Source: Paraburkholderia hospita
GTDB lineage: Bacteria > Pseudomonadota > Gammaproteobacteria > Burkholderiales > Burkholderiaceae
DNA length: 64,000 bases
Direction of reading: 5' to 3'
NCBI RefSeq assembly: GCF_002902965.1
Contig: NZ_CP026106.1
Location: 2,108,001 to 2,172,000, forward strand
Under the pieces are notes generated by a model. The model was not told the DNA's origin. It saw only the letters and a program-made list of their open reading frames with translations, and ran no database searches. Every line of letters starts with the position of its first letter. Position 1 is the first letter of the stretch. The position numbers and the translations under genes were made by a program. Positions 1-8,813 of this stretch are shown here, one piece after another.

Positions 1-908
1 CACGCGGGCCGCGCCTTGCGCTGCGAATCGACGACGACGATATAGCGCCCCGCCCACGGCGTCACGACGCGGTCCGAATGCAGCACCCACAATGAGCGAC
101 CGTCGGCGACGAGCGCCTCGTAGTCGCGGTCGAGCATGCCGTAGTGGTCGAGGAACACGTTCAGCGATGCCGGTATCCGCACGCAGCCCTTCGAATGGCG
201 GATGCCGAGAATCGGCTCGAGCTTGTCGGGATCGGTTGCGTGCATCTGGAAGCGCATCTGCGACATGCCACCCTTGCCCCAGCCGCGCTCGCCCTGCGCC
301 CAGCCGAGATCGAAGATGCGCATGTCGTGGCCGCCGTAGCCGCGAATGCCGTTCTGGTTCATCGTGCCTTCGGCGCGGAAATCCATGTTGTCGGGCGTGT
401 GCTCGAACACGCCGAGCGGCGTGATGAAGTGATCGAACTGCCCCGGCCTCCCCGTTGCGACGGGCGACGCACCGATCATCTGCCATGCGTCCAAAGGCGC
501 CGCGCGAAAGTAGATGAAGAGCGCCTGCACGTTCTCGTTGCGATCGACGAGCACCACATACTCACCCGACAGATTGCCCAGATCGTTCTGCGCGAGCCCC
601 TGCTCCAGACGCTCGCCGTACGCGCGTTGCTCCGCTGCGGGGACTTTCAGACGGCGCGTCACGCTGCGCGCGAACACGTCGCGCAACAACAGCGCGCGGC
701 GCGGGTCCACGCGGCCGGCGGCATCGTGCGCGGCGACAGCGGAGGCGTCGATGGCAGCATTGGACGCGACTTGCGGGGCATCGGCGGCACGTGCGTATTG
801 TGTGAACGCGGAAATGGCAAGCGCCGAGGTCAGCGAAAGCGCTAACGACAATCCGAACGACGACGCCGATCGGCGCACGCATAATCGCGCACGCGACACC
901 GACGCCAT
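1..908 (-). CDS. L,D-transpeptidase family protein (3' end cut by window)
   Basis: Reading leftwards from ATG 908, the frame stays open to the window edge, giving about 302 residues without a stop. The first 40 or so residues form an export signal (Arg-rich, then a Leu/Ala core ending near ARAAD). The C-terminal half contains HSKGCVRIPASLN, the YkuD catalytic signature with its Cys and preceding His, and upstream GVFEHTPDN and GYGGHDMRIFDLGW segments that fit a murein L,D-transpeptidase-like domain. Enzymes of this family cross-link peptidoglycan or attach proteins to it in the periplasm. It is divergent from nadE across a 381-bp gap. The C terminus is not visible. Confidence 0.85.
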   Translation of the reverse strand, partial: MASVSRARLCVRRSASSFGLSLALSLTSALAISAFTQYARAADAPQVASNAAIDASAVAAHDAAGRVDPRRALLLRDVFARSVTRRLKVPAAEQRAYGERLEQGLAQNDLGNLSGEYVVLVDRNENVQALFIYFRAAPLDAWQMIGASPVATGRPGQFDHFITPLGVFEHTPDNMDFRAEGTMNQNGIRGYGGHDMRIFDLGWAQGERGWGKGGMSQMRFQMHATDPDKLEPILGIRHSKGCVRIPASLNVFLDHYGMLDRDYEALVADGRSLWVLHSDRVVTPWAGRYIVVVDSQRKARPA

Positions 909-1289
909 CACATCGATCGCCCTATCCCCGTTATCACTGCGCAGTGTGCCGCTCTGCGCATCCGCCCTCTCTCGTGCAGGCGGAATGACTACCCTGTTCT
1001 GTTTTGTGCTGGTCATTTTGTTCGAACGTCACTGCCAGTCGCCCAACCCGTGCAACCGCTCGTGGCGTGCTGCCGGGCGTCTTCCGGCGCGGCAACGTTG
1101 TGCCCGCGCCGTGCTTTCGCGCTGTCCGATATCGGACGGCTACTGCATCTCTCGATTTAAAGCCTTAATCGTTCAGATTTAATTATGGGTATGCCACATT
1201 AAACCAGACAATGTGTGACGGCGCATCGAGTTCAGCACTTCATGCCATCATCGCCAGTGATATCTATGCCATTTGCAAGGAGAACGTCG
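909..1289. other. Intergenic region with a perfect 14-bp palindrome
   Basis: This is the divergent promoter space between the L,D-transpeptidase and nadE. It contains GTCCGATATCGGAC at 1124-1137, a perfect palindrome typical of a dimeric repressor site, followed by an AT-rich stretch (1155-1205) that could hold the nadE promoter. No gene is supported here. Confidence 0.5.
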
Positions 1290-2126
1290 ATGGACCAGCA
1301 GCAACGCGCCGCGCGCCAGCGGCAGATTGCAGCCGAACTGCACGTCGCGGACCATTTCGACGCGGCGCGCGAAATCGAGCGGCGCGTCGCGTTTCTCGCC
1401 GATTATCTGCGCACGAACGGACTTGCGGCCTATGTGCTCGGCATCAGCGGCGGCGTCGATTCGTCGACGGCGGGACGGCTCGCGCAGCTTGCCGTCGAGC
1501 GTCTGCGCAAAGCGCACTACGACGCGCGCTTCGTCGCGATGCGCCTGCCGTACGGCGTCCAGCACGACGAAGCGGATGCGCAGCAATCGCTCGCCTTCAT
1601 CCGTCCCGACGACACCTTGACCGTCGACATCCGCCCAGCCGCCGACGCGATGCTCGCCTCGCTCAGCGCGAGCGGCCTGCCCTTTGCCGACGCGTCGCAA
1701 CAGGACTTCGTGCACGGCAACATCAAGGCGCGCCAGCGGATGATCGCGCAGTACGCGGCGGCGAGCGTGCGGCGCGGCATCGTGATCGGCACGGACCACG
1801 CGGCGGAATCGGTGATGGGTTTCTTCACGAAGTTCGGCGACGGCGGCGCCGACGTGCTGCCGCTCGCGGGCCTGACCAAGCGGCGCGTGCGCGCGCTCGC
1901 CAGGGCGCTCGGCGCCAACGACGCGCTCGCGCACAAGGTGCCGACCGCCGACCTCGAAATGTTGCGCCCTCAACGTCCGGACGAAGACGCCTACGGGATC
2001 CGTTACGAGGACATCGACGATTTTCTCGAAGGCAAGCCCGTGAGCGACGCGGTGTTCGACACCGTTATGCGCTTTTACGACAGCACGCATCACAAGCGCG
2101 CGCTGCCTTACACGCCATTCGATTGA
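1290..2126 (+). CDS. nadE: NH3-dependent NAD(+) synthetase
   Basis: 278 residues. It carries out the last step of NAD synthesis, ATP-dependent amidation of nicotinic acid adenine dinucleotide. The PP-loop ATP pyrophosphatase motif SGGVDS lies at residues 53-58, and later motifs (GNIKARQRM, GTDHAAESVMGFFTKFGDG, PTADLEMLRPQRPDEDAYG) are those of the NadE family. Length matches ammonia-dependent enzymes, with no glutaminase domain. The start at 1290 is chosen for AAGGAG 7 bases upstream; longer in-frame extensions lack a ribosome site and add non-conserved sequence. Monocistronic. Confidence 0.96.
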   Translation: MDQQQRAARQRQIAAELHVADHFDAAREIERRVAFLADYLRTNGLAAYVLGISGGVDSSTAGRLAQLAVERLRKAHYDARFVAMRLPYGVQHDEADAQQSLAFIRPDDTLTVDIRPAADAMLASLSASGLPFADASQQDFVHGNIKARQRMIAQYAAASVRRGIVIGTDHAAESVMGFFTKFGDGGADVLPLAGLTKRRVRALARALGANDALAHKVPTADLEMLRPQRPDEDAYGIRYEDIDDFLEGKPVSDAVFDTVMRFYDSTHHKRALPYTPFD

Positions 2127-2142
2127 ACACGCGGCGCGTGGA

Positions 2143-2412
2143 CTATTTGCGCGGCGGCGTTTCGTCGCCGCCAAATGGCACGGCGCTAACCTGCAGCGCT
2201 ACGCCGGCCAGCTGCTTGCCGGTGAACTGCTGCGCGATGACCTCGGCGACATAGGCTTCGTCGGCTTCGACATCGACTTTCGCATACGCGTTCGACGTGC
2301 CCTGCTCGAACACTTCGATGTCTTTTGCATAGTGACCGAGTTCATGGCCGAGAAAATCACGTACTTCCTGCTCGGAGCAAGATTCGGGAATGTTCCACAC
2401 GATGATCTTCAT
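2143..2412 (-). CDS. Small RRM-like protein of unknown function
   Basis: 89 residues from ATG 2412, with GAGAG 10 bases upstream; a GTG at 2421 would add three residues but sits too close to that ribosome site. The pattern KIIVWNIPESCSEQEVRDFL, then NAYAKVDVE and VAEVIAQQFTGKQLAG resembles an RNA-recognition-motif fold: a beta strand with RNP2-like residues, a helix, a strand with an RNP1-like position, then a helix. It may bind nucleic acid or be a structural relative only. It is convergent with nadE, with a 16-bp gap. Confidence 0.65.
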   Translation of the reverse strand: MKIIVWNIPESCSEQEVRDFLGHELGHYAKDIEVFEQGTSNAYAKVDVEADEAYVAEVIAQQFTGKQLAGVALQVSAVPFGGDETPPRK

Positions 2413-2602
2413 ACGCGCCACGCTCTCAGTTGATGGTAGTCATGCAGCTAGCCGGATTGGCGCTGCATGCCGGACCTCGAAGCTGTGCTGTTTCCGTGCT
2501 GTTTCGTTAGTGTTTCGACCTTCAGCGTAGCCAGAAACGTGCCCCGGAGCAACGCAGGCGACAGAGGGCGCCCGCGCGTGGTCCGGCAAGCTCAGTGCAA
2601 AC

Positions 2603-2950
2603 TCAGTCTGCGTTCTCGACGTTCGCCGCGCTGACCCACCAGGCCATCTCGCCTTGCGGCACATGCACGAGCACGGCGGAAGGATCGGCGACGCCGTCAT
2701 CGGCGATCTCGCAGACGCCGAGTCCGTCAGGCAGACGCTTCACAGTGCCGGCGTCCTGAAAGAGCGAGAGACGATGCGCGTCGAGCGGGCGCAACTGGCG
2801 GTACACGTCGTAGCTGATCGCGCCCGGCGTGTCGCCGCGGATCTGCAGCGCGTCGTCCTTGCCGCACGGCGACGATGCGGCCAGCGCGGCATGACTCGCC
2901 GCGAGGCAGCCGAGCGCGGCCACGACGGCAGCGATGAATGATTGCTTCAT
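2603..2950 (-). CDS. Small secreted protein, unknown function
   Basis: 115 residues starting at 2950 behind GGAG (7-base spacing). Residues 1-24 are a clear Sec signal peptide (MKQSF, a hydrophobic core, cleavage after AALA). The mature part has two cysteines that could pair (PCGKDD and LGVCEIAD) and no domain I recognise. It is downstream of the other secreted nuclease-like gene on the same strand, 87 bp apart, so the two may be co-transcribed. Confidence 0.6.
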   Translation of the reverse strand: MKQSFIAAVVAALGCLAASHAALAASSPCGKDDALQIRGDTPGAISYDVYRQLRPLDAHRLSLFQDAGTVKRLPDGLGVCEIADDGVADPSAVLVHVPQGEMAWWVSAANVENAD

Positions 2951-3037
2951 ATTGATTCTCCAGGATGTGACGGTTGGCCGCGCGTCGCGGCCTCCGGGAA
3001 AGCGGATTGAACGTGCCGGCGACAGTTGCGGCCAGGC

Positions 3038-3649
3038 TCAGGAGCCATCGCTGCCGATCGACGCGACGCCGCGATCGTCGTCGCACGGCGCGCTGCCGAA
3101 GCCCCCGTAATGCGCGGACCAGTTTCCGGCGATAGCCGCCTGCGCTTCGCCCAGCGACATGCGCCCTTCGCACACGCAGCGCTTGAGCTTCGCCGTCAGC
3201 AACTCCTTGCGACGCTCGCCCTTGTGCCCGCTCCATGGCAACAGATCGAGGTTGTCCTGCGCATCCGGCGATCCGCCCAGCAAGATCGGCACGCGCCGAT
3301 CCAGCGCGTAACGCGTGCCATGCCCGGCATCGATGCCGCGTTCGGCGAGCAACCGGTCCTTGAGTTCCATCATGTCGTCGAACGGTGGCGAAACCGTGTC
3401 GGCGTAGCCGGGCCGGCATATCGTCGTGGCGATGTTCTGCTGCGAAACGCGCTCGTCGAGCATCGACGCGTCTTGTGCAAACGACGCCGACGCATGCAGA
3501 TACAAGCCCGCCAACACGGCAACGAGCGCTATGGCGCGCAGGCGCCTCTTTCGCGCGAGACCCGTGACGCGGCTCGCGTCACTGATAGTTGATTCGATCC
3601 GACTGATGCTGTGCGCCTGCTCAAGCGCGTTCTTCTTCCCTTCGTTCAT
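3038..3649 (-). CDS. Secreted HNH-nuclease-like protein with altered catalytic position
   Basis: 203 residues with a membrane/signal segment near residues 38-58. The body matches the layout of small secreted HNH-type nuclease-like proteins: ATTICRPGY, then YALDRRVPILLGGSPD, NLDLLPW, and a C-terminal CEGRMSLGEAQAAIAGNW. Relatives usually have a D-H pair at the position where this protein has D-R-R, so the putative metal/catalytic His seems replaced. Function may be lost or changed. The start is uncertain because no good ribosome site precedes 3649. Confidence 0.55.
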   Translation of the reverse strand: MNEGKKNALEQAHSISRIESTISDASRVTGLARKRRLRAIALVAVLAGLYLHASASFAQDASMLDERVSQQNIATTICRPGYADTVSPPFDDMMELKDRLLAERGIDAGHGTRYALDRRVPILLGGSPDAQDNLDLLPWSGHKGERRKELLTAKLKRCVCEGRMSLGEAQAAIAGNWSAHYGGFGSAPCDDDRGVASIGSDGS

Positions 3650-3771
3650 TAATCAGCGCGCCTTTGAGTAGCGCGGAAGAGTTAATTCGCAGGACAATTA
3701 AAACACATCCAGGACGCACGACGTAAATACAGCCAGATTGAATCGCTTCACTTTTTCGATGCTGGCGGCAT

Positions 3772-3804
3772 CGAGGGCATCGCTACGGCGCCGCGATGCC
3801 CTCG
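3772..3804 (-). terminator. Hairpin downstream of S10 peptidase gene
   Basis: A 12-bp perfect stem (3772-3783 with 3793-3804) and 9-base loop lie about 60 bases past the S10 peptidase stop codon. There is no U-run, so it may be a transcript-end or stabilising hairpin and not a classic intrinsic terminator. Confidence 0.45.
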
Positions 3805-3864
3805 CCGATGGAGTCTTGCCGATGCACGGAAGCGCCGCCATGACACGCATCAAAACAGACTCGC

Positions 3865-5529
3865 TCAATGCATCTTGGCAGCCGTAAGCGCCTGCAATGC
3901 GCGCACGCGCCCGAGCGCTTCCGTATTGCTCACCGCCTTCTCGTACATTGCCGCGAGATCGGCCTTCAATGCGGTGCGCGAGCCGCCGTCGAGATACACC
4001 ATATGCCCCGACGGATAGAACCGCGCGGACAGGTTGTTCCGCACCTGCTGGCTCAGGAGCGGCATCTGCTGCAGATCGAGCACCGTCTGATAGAACGGCG
4101 TGACGAAGTCATAGAACCCGTTCGCCGACAGCACTTTCAGATCGACGTTGAGCGCCATCACGGCGGCGAGGTCGCCCGCCGTGTAGAGAATGATGTTGCC
4201 CTTGCTGTCGAGGCCCTTCTGCTCGCCCGTCGGATCGATATGGCCGAAGTCCCAGAACTTGAACGCCTGATCGTTCAGATCCGTGAACGCCGAGTTCGAT
4301 GTGAACTTCAACTGCTCGTTCAGATAGACGTTCCACATCGTCGTGTAGACGCCCGTGACGGCCGTCATGGTCGGATCGTTGCCGCCCGAGTTCGGATCGA
4401 TCTTGCCCGCGATGCCCGTTTCGATTGCGGTGACGCGGCCGTCATATGCGCCGAGCGCGAGCCCCTTCGACTTGAGCAGCGTGGTCAGGAACAGCGAATT
4501 GCCCCGGCTGTCGTACCCGGCTATGTCGAGACTCCACGCAAGCAGCGTGGCCTTGTCGATGCCCGTGTACTCGCTGAGCTTTTCGACCACGGCGCTGTCG
4601 GTGGTCGGGAACTTGCGCAACGCGTTCAGGTAGTCCGTGCGTGCGAACTGCGCGACCTCTTCGACGAACTGGCCAAGGTCCGTGGGCCGAGGCGCGATGC
4701 CGAGCTTCTTGTGATACCACGCGTCCGCGGCGGCTGTGGGCAGCGAGCCGATGGGATTGCCCGCCTGCGTGTAGTCGAGGATCGACGACTGCAGCGTGAT
4801 GCCGTTCAGATCGACGCCGTCTTCATGCAGCTTGTAGGCGAGCACGCAGCTGCGCGCCGTGCCATACGATTCGCCGAACAGAAACTTCGGCGAATTCCAG
4901 CGGTTGTTCTTCGTCAGATAGCGCTTGATGAACTGCTTGATCGAATCCGCGTCCTGATCGACGCCCCAGAAGTCGCGGTTCTTGCGCGGCGCGACGGCGG
5001 CCGAATAACCGGTGCCGACCGGGTTGATAAAGATGAGGTCACTCTTGTCGAGCAGGCTGTCCGGGTTGTCTTCCATCTGATACGGCGCGGGCGGCGTGAA
5101 GCTCGGCATCGACGTCTTGATGCGGCGCGGTGCGAACGATCCCAGCAGCACGAACACCGACGACGAGCCCGGTCCGCCGTTATAGAAGAACGTGAGCGGC
5201 CGGCTCTCTTCCTTCTGGTTATCCTGCGTGAACGCGACATAGAATACCTTCGCGCTCGGCAGCGAACTGGATGGATCGACCGTTACCAGATGGCCAGCTG
5301 TTGCCGTGTAGTTGAGCTTCTTGCCGCCGATCGTGATCGAATGCTTCGTGATCGCTGCGCTCTCGCTGGTGTCGGTGACCGAGTCGTCGGGCCCGTTGCC
5401 ATATGCGACGGGATCGAAGAACGGGTGGTCACCGGCCTTGTGAGACGCGCTCGCAGCGGATGCTTCCTGCGTGGCGTGTGAGTTGTGAGGCGACTGCGAA
5501 CTGCCGGAAGCTGATTCTGTATTCGTCAT
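3865..5529 (-). CDS. S10 family serine carboxypeptidase-like peptidase
   Basis: 554 residues. The S10 catalytic machinery is present: oxyanion motif NGGPGSSS at 117-124, nucleophile Ser221 in GESYGT, Asp474 in NGFYDFVTPFYQ and His509 in PSGHMVYLDGG. S10 enzymes are mostly active at acid pH and remove C-terminal residues. The N terminus (about 45 Ser/Ala/His-rich residues) is not a recognisable signal peptide, so location is unclear. GGAGC precedes ATG 5529. It lies 99 bp downstream of the S53 peptidase on the same strand, so the two probably form an operon of acid-acting peptidases. Confidence 0.88.
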   Translation of the reverse strand: MTNTESASGSSQSPHNSHATQEASAASASHKAGDHPFFDPVAYGNGPDDSVTDTSESAAITKHSITIGGKKLNYTATAGHLVTVDPSSSLPSAKVFYVAFTQDNQKEESRPLTFFYNGGPGSSSVFVLLGSFAPRRIKTSMPSFTPPAPYQMEDNPDSLLDKSDLIFINPVGTGYSAAVAPRKNRDFWGVDQDADSIKQFIKRYLTKNNRWNSPKFLFGESYGTARSCVLAYKLHEDGVDLNGITLQSSILDYTQAGNPIGSLPTAAADAWYHKKLGIAPRPTDLGQFVEEVAQFARTDYLNALRKFPTTDSAVVEKLSEYTGIDKATLLAWSLDIAGYDSRGNSLFLTTLLKSKGLALGAYDGRVTAIETGIAGKIDPNSGGNDPTMTAVTGVYTTMWNVYLNEQLKFTSNSAFTDLNDQAFKFWDFGHIDPTGEQKGLDSKGNIILYTAGDLAAVMALNVDLKVLSANGFYDFVTPFYQTVLDLQQMPLLSQQVRNNLSARFYPSGHMVYLDGGSRTALKADLAAMYEKAVSNTEALGRVRALQALTAAKMH

Positions 5530-5628
5530 GATCGCTCCATTGAATGCCTGTATGTGTTACCCACTGTTGCGATGCATTCATCGCCGCCAAAAGCACGGCG
5601 CCCGAGCCGCGAGCGCCCGCTCATCAGA

Positions 5629-7188
5629 CTATAAAGCTGCCGCCACCTTCACACCATTGGGACTGCCCAATCCCGTGCAGGCATCCCAGCCGGTCGTCGC
5701 GGCATAACTGCCGTTGTTGCCCTGCGTGATGTCGTTGCAGGCGCCCGCCGCCTTGTACAGCTTCGGATTGACGAAGCCGACGGGCGCGCCCTTCGCACCG
5801 TTGATGCGCGCGATCAGCGCGGCCCACAGCGGCGCGACGGCGCTGGTGCCGCCGATCACCGTGTTGCTGCCGTCGACGATCACGTCGTAGCCGGTGAGCG
5901 GTGACGCGTCGCCCGCCACGTCCGGCACGCCGCGCCCCGTCAGCGCGTGCTTGCCCTGCGAGCCCGATACGGACAGCCCTTCCTGCCACGCCGGCACGGG
6001 GAACGTGCCGCTCACGCCCCCGCCCGACGCGCCGCCGTTCGCGCCGTCGTTCCACACCACTTCGTGCGAGACCGCTTGCCCCGAGCCTTGCAGGCTGGTG
6101 CCGCCGCAAGCGAGTACGTACGGGCTCGACGCGGGGAAATCGACATGGTCGCTGCCGTCGCCCACGCCGTCGCCGGAGCCACTGTCGCCCGATGCCGCGC
6201 AGACAGTCACACCGATCGCTGCAGCCGATTGCAGCACATCGTTGAACGCGTTCATCGACTGCGCGGTCCACACGCTTTCCGGCGCGCCCCAGCTGATCGA
6301 AATCACCGACGGTTTGTTGGTCGTGTCATGCACCGCGCGGCTGACGGCGTCGATGAAGCCCGCGTCGCTGTTGGTCGTGAAGTAGACGGCGATAGTCGCG
6401 CCCGGCGCGATCGCGCCGGCGATCTCGACGTCGAGCGTCACTTCGCCGTCCGGTCCGTTCGGATCGCCAGTAGGATGGTTGCCGCCCTGGTCGACACCAA
6501 CGGCAACGACTTTCGGCGAGCCCACGCCGAGGCTCGAAAAATAGTTGTCGAGGTCGGCCGTGCGATAGCCGCCGCCCAGTTCGATGATGCCGATGCACTG
6601 GCCGCTGCCGTCGCCCTGCGGAAACCGGTACAGCGAAGCGAGTTGCAACGGCGTGAACGACGATGCCTGCTGCGCCTGCGCCGGCCGGAACGGCGGACGG
6701 ATGCGGAAATGCGGGCGCGCTTGCGGGCGGTCGTCGAGACCGAGCACGGCAGTGACGACGCCATGCAGATCGTCGGGTACGCTGATCGCGCCCGTGCGGC
6801 CACGAAACTGGCCCATCGATTGATGCTCGTAGTGCTGCAGTTGAACGTCGAACGCCGTCTGGAACTGATCGATCTTGCCGCTCAGTACCACAGTGCGCGC
6901 CGAGGCGTCTTCACGCACGACCGTCAGCCCGTGCTGCGCAGCGAAGGCTTTCAGTTTCGCAATGTCGTCCGCCGATGCGCCAAAACGCTGTTCGAGTTCC
7001 TCACGTGTAAGCGGCTTTGCATCCGCCGCGCCTGCTTCGATCTTTTTCATCATCTGGGCGAACTGCGGCTCGTCCTTGCGGCGCAGCACGACGACGACCT
7101 GAATCGTTTCCGACGGATCGCACTGCGCGATCACCTTCGAACCGGGCGCGAGCGTGCGCTCGCTGCCGGGCAATGGATGCTTCGACAT
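5629..7188 (-). CDS. S53 family peptidase (sedolisin/kumamolisin-like) with pro-domain
   Basis: 519 residues. Residues 1-165 are a pro-kumamolisin activation domain (SETIQVVVVLRRKDEPQF, then REDASARTVVLSG). The catalytic domain follows, with Glu249 and Asp253 in GEVTLDVEIAG, oxyanion Asp335 in SGDSGSGDG and nucleophile Ser449 in GGTSAVAPLW. TTGWDACTGLGSPNG near the C terminus is the Ca-binding end of sedolisins. There is no classical signal peptide, as in several bacterial sedolisins. GGGAG precedes ATG 7188. It is first gene of a likely operon with the S10 peptidase. Confidence 0.92.
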   Translation of the reverse strand: MSKHPLPGSERTLAPGSKVIAQCDPSETIQVVVVLRRKDEPQFAQMMKKIEAGAADAKPLTREELEQRFGASADDIAKLKAFAAQHGLTVVREDASARTVVLSGKIDQFQTAFDVQLQHYEHQSMGQFRGRTGAISVPDDLHGVVTAVLGLDDRPQARPHFRIRPPFRPAQAQQASSFTPLQLASLYRFPQGDGSGQCIGIIELGGGYRTADLDNYFSSLGVGSPKVVAVGVDQGGNHPTGDPNGPDGEVTLDVEIAGAIAPGATIAVYFTTNSDAGFIDAVSRAVHDTTNKPSVISISWGAPESVWTAQSMNAFNDVLQSAAAIGVTVCAASGDSGSGDGVGDGSDHVDFPASSPYVLACGGTSLQGSGQAVSHEVVWNDGANGGASGGGVSGTFPVPAWQEGLSVSGSQGKHALTGRGVPDVAGDASPLTGYDVIVDGSNTVIGGTSAVAPLWAALIARINGAKGAPVGFVNPKLYKAAGACNDITQGNNGSYAATTGWDACTGLGSPNGVKVAAAL

Positions 7189-7520
7189 GGTTGCGATTCT
7201 CCCTGTGTCGACGGGCGTGGGCGCCTGGCGCTGACTCCCGTCTCATCCAGCTTGGTTGCGGCGAATGACTCGAAGCCACGCGTTTTGATACACGGTGCAC
7301 CGACGGGCGCTCAGGCGCGCCGTCATGCCACGCGGCAACGACATCCGTCCGACCAATCCATTCGAACACAGTTCCAGCGCGACCGACACCTGGCCGATCG
7401 GCTAGCCTCCAGCATGGGTCAAATCGGGGTTACGTTGCTCCAGCAGCTTTTACGCTGTTGCGTTACGCTATGCGACCGCGAGCCAGAGAGCGCGCGGCTC
7501 CAGCAATTCAAGGACCCTCC
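7189..7520. other. Divergent intergenic region, nothing specific seen
   Basis: About 330 bp between the S53 peptidase and the DUF1993 gene. It should hold both promoters, but I see no convincing consensus, RNA structure or gene fragment. Confidence 0.4.
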
Positions 7521-8033
7521 ATGACCATTTCGATGTTTCAGGCATCCATCCCCGTGCTGATTCGCGGCCTCACGAACCTGCAGGCCATTCTCGGCAAGGG
7601 ACAGGCGCACGCGGCAGAAAAACAGATCGACCCGTCGGTGCTCACGGGCGCCCGTCTCTTTCCGGACATGCATCCGCTGGCCCGTCAGGTGCACATCGCA
7701 ACGGATACCGCGAAGGGTTGCGCAGCGCGGCTGGCCGGCGTCGAAGCGCCGAAGTTCGACGACGTGGAGTTCACGTTCGACGAGCTGAACGCGCGCATTC
7801 AAAAAACCATCGATTATCTGAAGGAGTTCAACGCGGCGCAGATCGACGGCTCGGAGACACGCGCTGTAACGCTGAAGATGCGCAGCGGCCCGGTCGAGTT
7901 CACCGGCCAGTCTTATCTGCTCGGCTTCGCGATGCCGAACTTCTATTTCCACATCACGACGACGTACGACATCCTGCGTCATAACGGCGTCGAACTCGGC
8001 AAGCTCGATTTCCTCGGCAAGCCGAACAGCTAA
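7521..8033 (+). CDS. DUF1993 family protein
   Basis: 170 residues. Nearly the whole length matches the DUF1993 pattern: SMFQASIPVLIRGLTNLQAIL at the N terminus, DPSVLTGARLFPDMHPLARQV, ATDTAKGCAARLAG, AQIDGSETRAVTL, and the C-terminal LGFAMPNFYFHITTTYDILRHNGVELGK. The fold is a DinB-like four-helix bundle; the role is unknown. ATG 7521 is chosen because homology begins immediately. It ends before a hairpin at 8061-8089. Confidence 0.9.
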   Translation: MTISMFQASIPVLIRGLTNLQAILGKGQAHAAEKQIDPSVLTGARLFPDMHPLARQVHIATDTAKGCAARLAGVEAPKFDDVEFTFDELNARIQKTIDYLKEFNAAQIDGSETRAVTLKMRSGPVEFTGQSYLLGFAMPNFYFHITTTYDILRHNGVELGKLDFLGKPNS

Positions 8034-8060
8034 CGCTGAAGGGAAATATTGGCGAGCGAT

Positions 8061-8089
8061 GCGCGAACCGGTTCTAGCCGGGTTCGCGC
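8061..8089. terminator. Bidirectional hairpin between convergent genes
   Basis: A perfect 9-bp stem (GCGCGAACC with GGTTCGCGC) and 11-base loop sit between the ends of the DUF1993 gene and the YnfA-like gene. It has no clear U-run on either strand. Confidence 0.5.
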
Positions 8090-8135
8090 GTCGCGGCTGA
8101 AGCGAGGAATTGCGTAAGACGCGCCCTGATGCAAG

Positions 8136-8456
8136 TCAGACGCGCGGCTGGAATGCGATGATGCCCATGCCCGCCAGCGTCAGCGCGACGCCCGCGAGAT
8201 CCCATGCGCTCGGACGCACATGGTCGACGCACCATAGCCAGAGAATCGCCACCGCTACATAGACGCCGCCGTATGCCGCATAGACGCGGCCCGCCGCCGC
8301 GCCGTGAAAGGTCAGAAGCCACGCAAACAGCGCGAGGCTCAATGCGCCCGGCAACAACAGCCACGCTGGGCCGCCGTCCTTGAGCCAGCGCCAGGGCAGA
8401 TAGCAGCCGACGATCTCGGCGATCGCGGTCACAACGTACAGCAACAGGGTCTTCAT
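8136..8456 (-). CDS. YnfA family (UPF0060) small membrane protein
   Basis: 106 residues, close to the usual 108. It has four hydrophobic segments with the family markers [14 protein letters not shown] in helix 1, [20 protein letters not shown] across helices 2-3, and [15 protein letters not shown] before the C-terminal PR. Relatives are small inner-membrane proteins related to the drug/metabolite transporter group; some are reported as drug exporters. It starts at 8456 and is divergent from the DUF1289 gene. Confidence 0.92.
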   Translation of the reverse strand: MKTLLLYVVTAIAEIVGCYLPWRWLKDGGPAWLLLPGALSLALFAWLLTFHGAAAGRVYAAYGGVYVAVAILWLWCVDHVRPSAWDLAGVALTLAGMGIIAFQPRV

Positions 8457-8606
8457 CGGCAGGATTGAGGTGATCGGTCAATGCGGCGTCAAGGCTTTGG
8501 CCGTGCAGTCTATCGCCTTTATTGACACAATCACTTTGCCTGCCGGCGGCGCACCATGCGACATTGACCTTTCATCCTCCATTCAAACGATCACGAGCAC
8601 GCCAGC

Positions 8607-8780
8607 ATGAGTGTCAAATCGCCCTGTATCGACATCTGCAAGTTCGACGGCAAGACCGGTTATTGCGTCGGCTGCCTGCGCACGAAGGAGGAATGCAAAG
8701 GCTGGAAGAAGATGAAAGACAAGCATCGCCGCAAGGTCATCGACCAGAAGCCGGAACGCGCGGCGATGATCCGCAAATAA
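8607..8780 (+). CDS. DUF1289 domain small Cys-rich protein
   Basis: 57 residues from ATG 8607. The sequence begins MSVKSPCIDICKFD, then GYCVGCLRTKEECKGW, the four-cysteine pattern of DUF1289 proteins, followed by a Lys/Arg-rich helix ending in RKVIDQKPERAAMIRK. The cysteines probably bind a metal (zinc or an Fe-S cluster); function is unknown. It is a single-gene unit convergent with the LysE exporter. Confidence 0.88.
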   Translation: MSVKSPCIDICKFDGKTGYCVGCLRTKEECKGWKKMKDKHRRKVIDQKPERAAMIRK

Positions 8781-8813
8781 GCACGCGCAGCGCGGGCGCG
8801 CTTCACAGGCACA

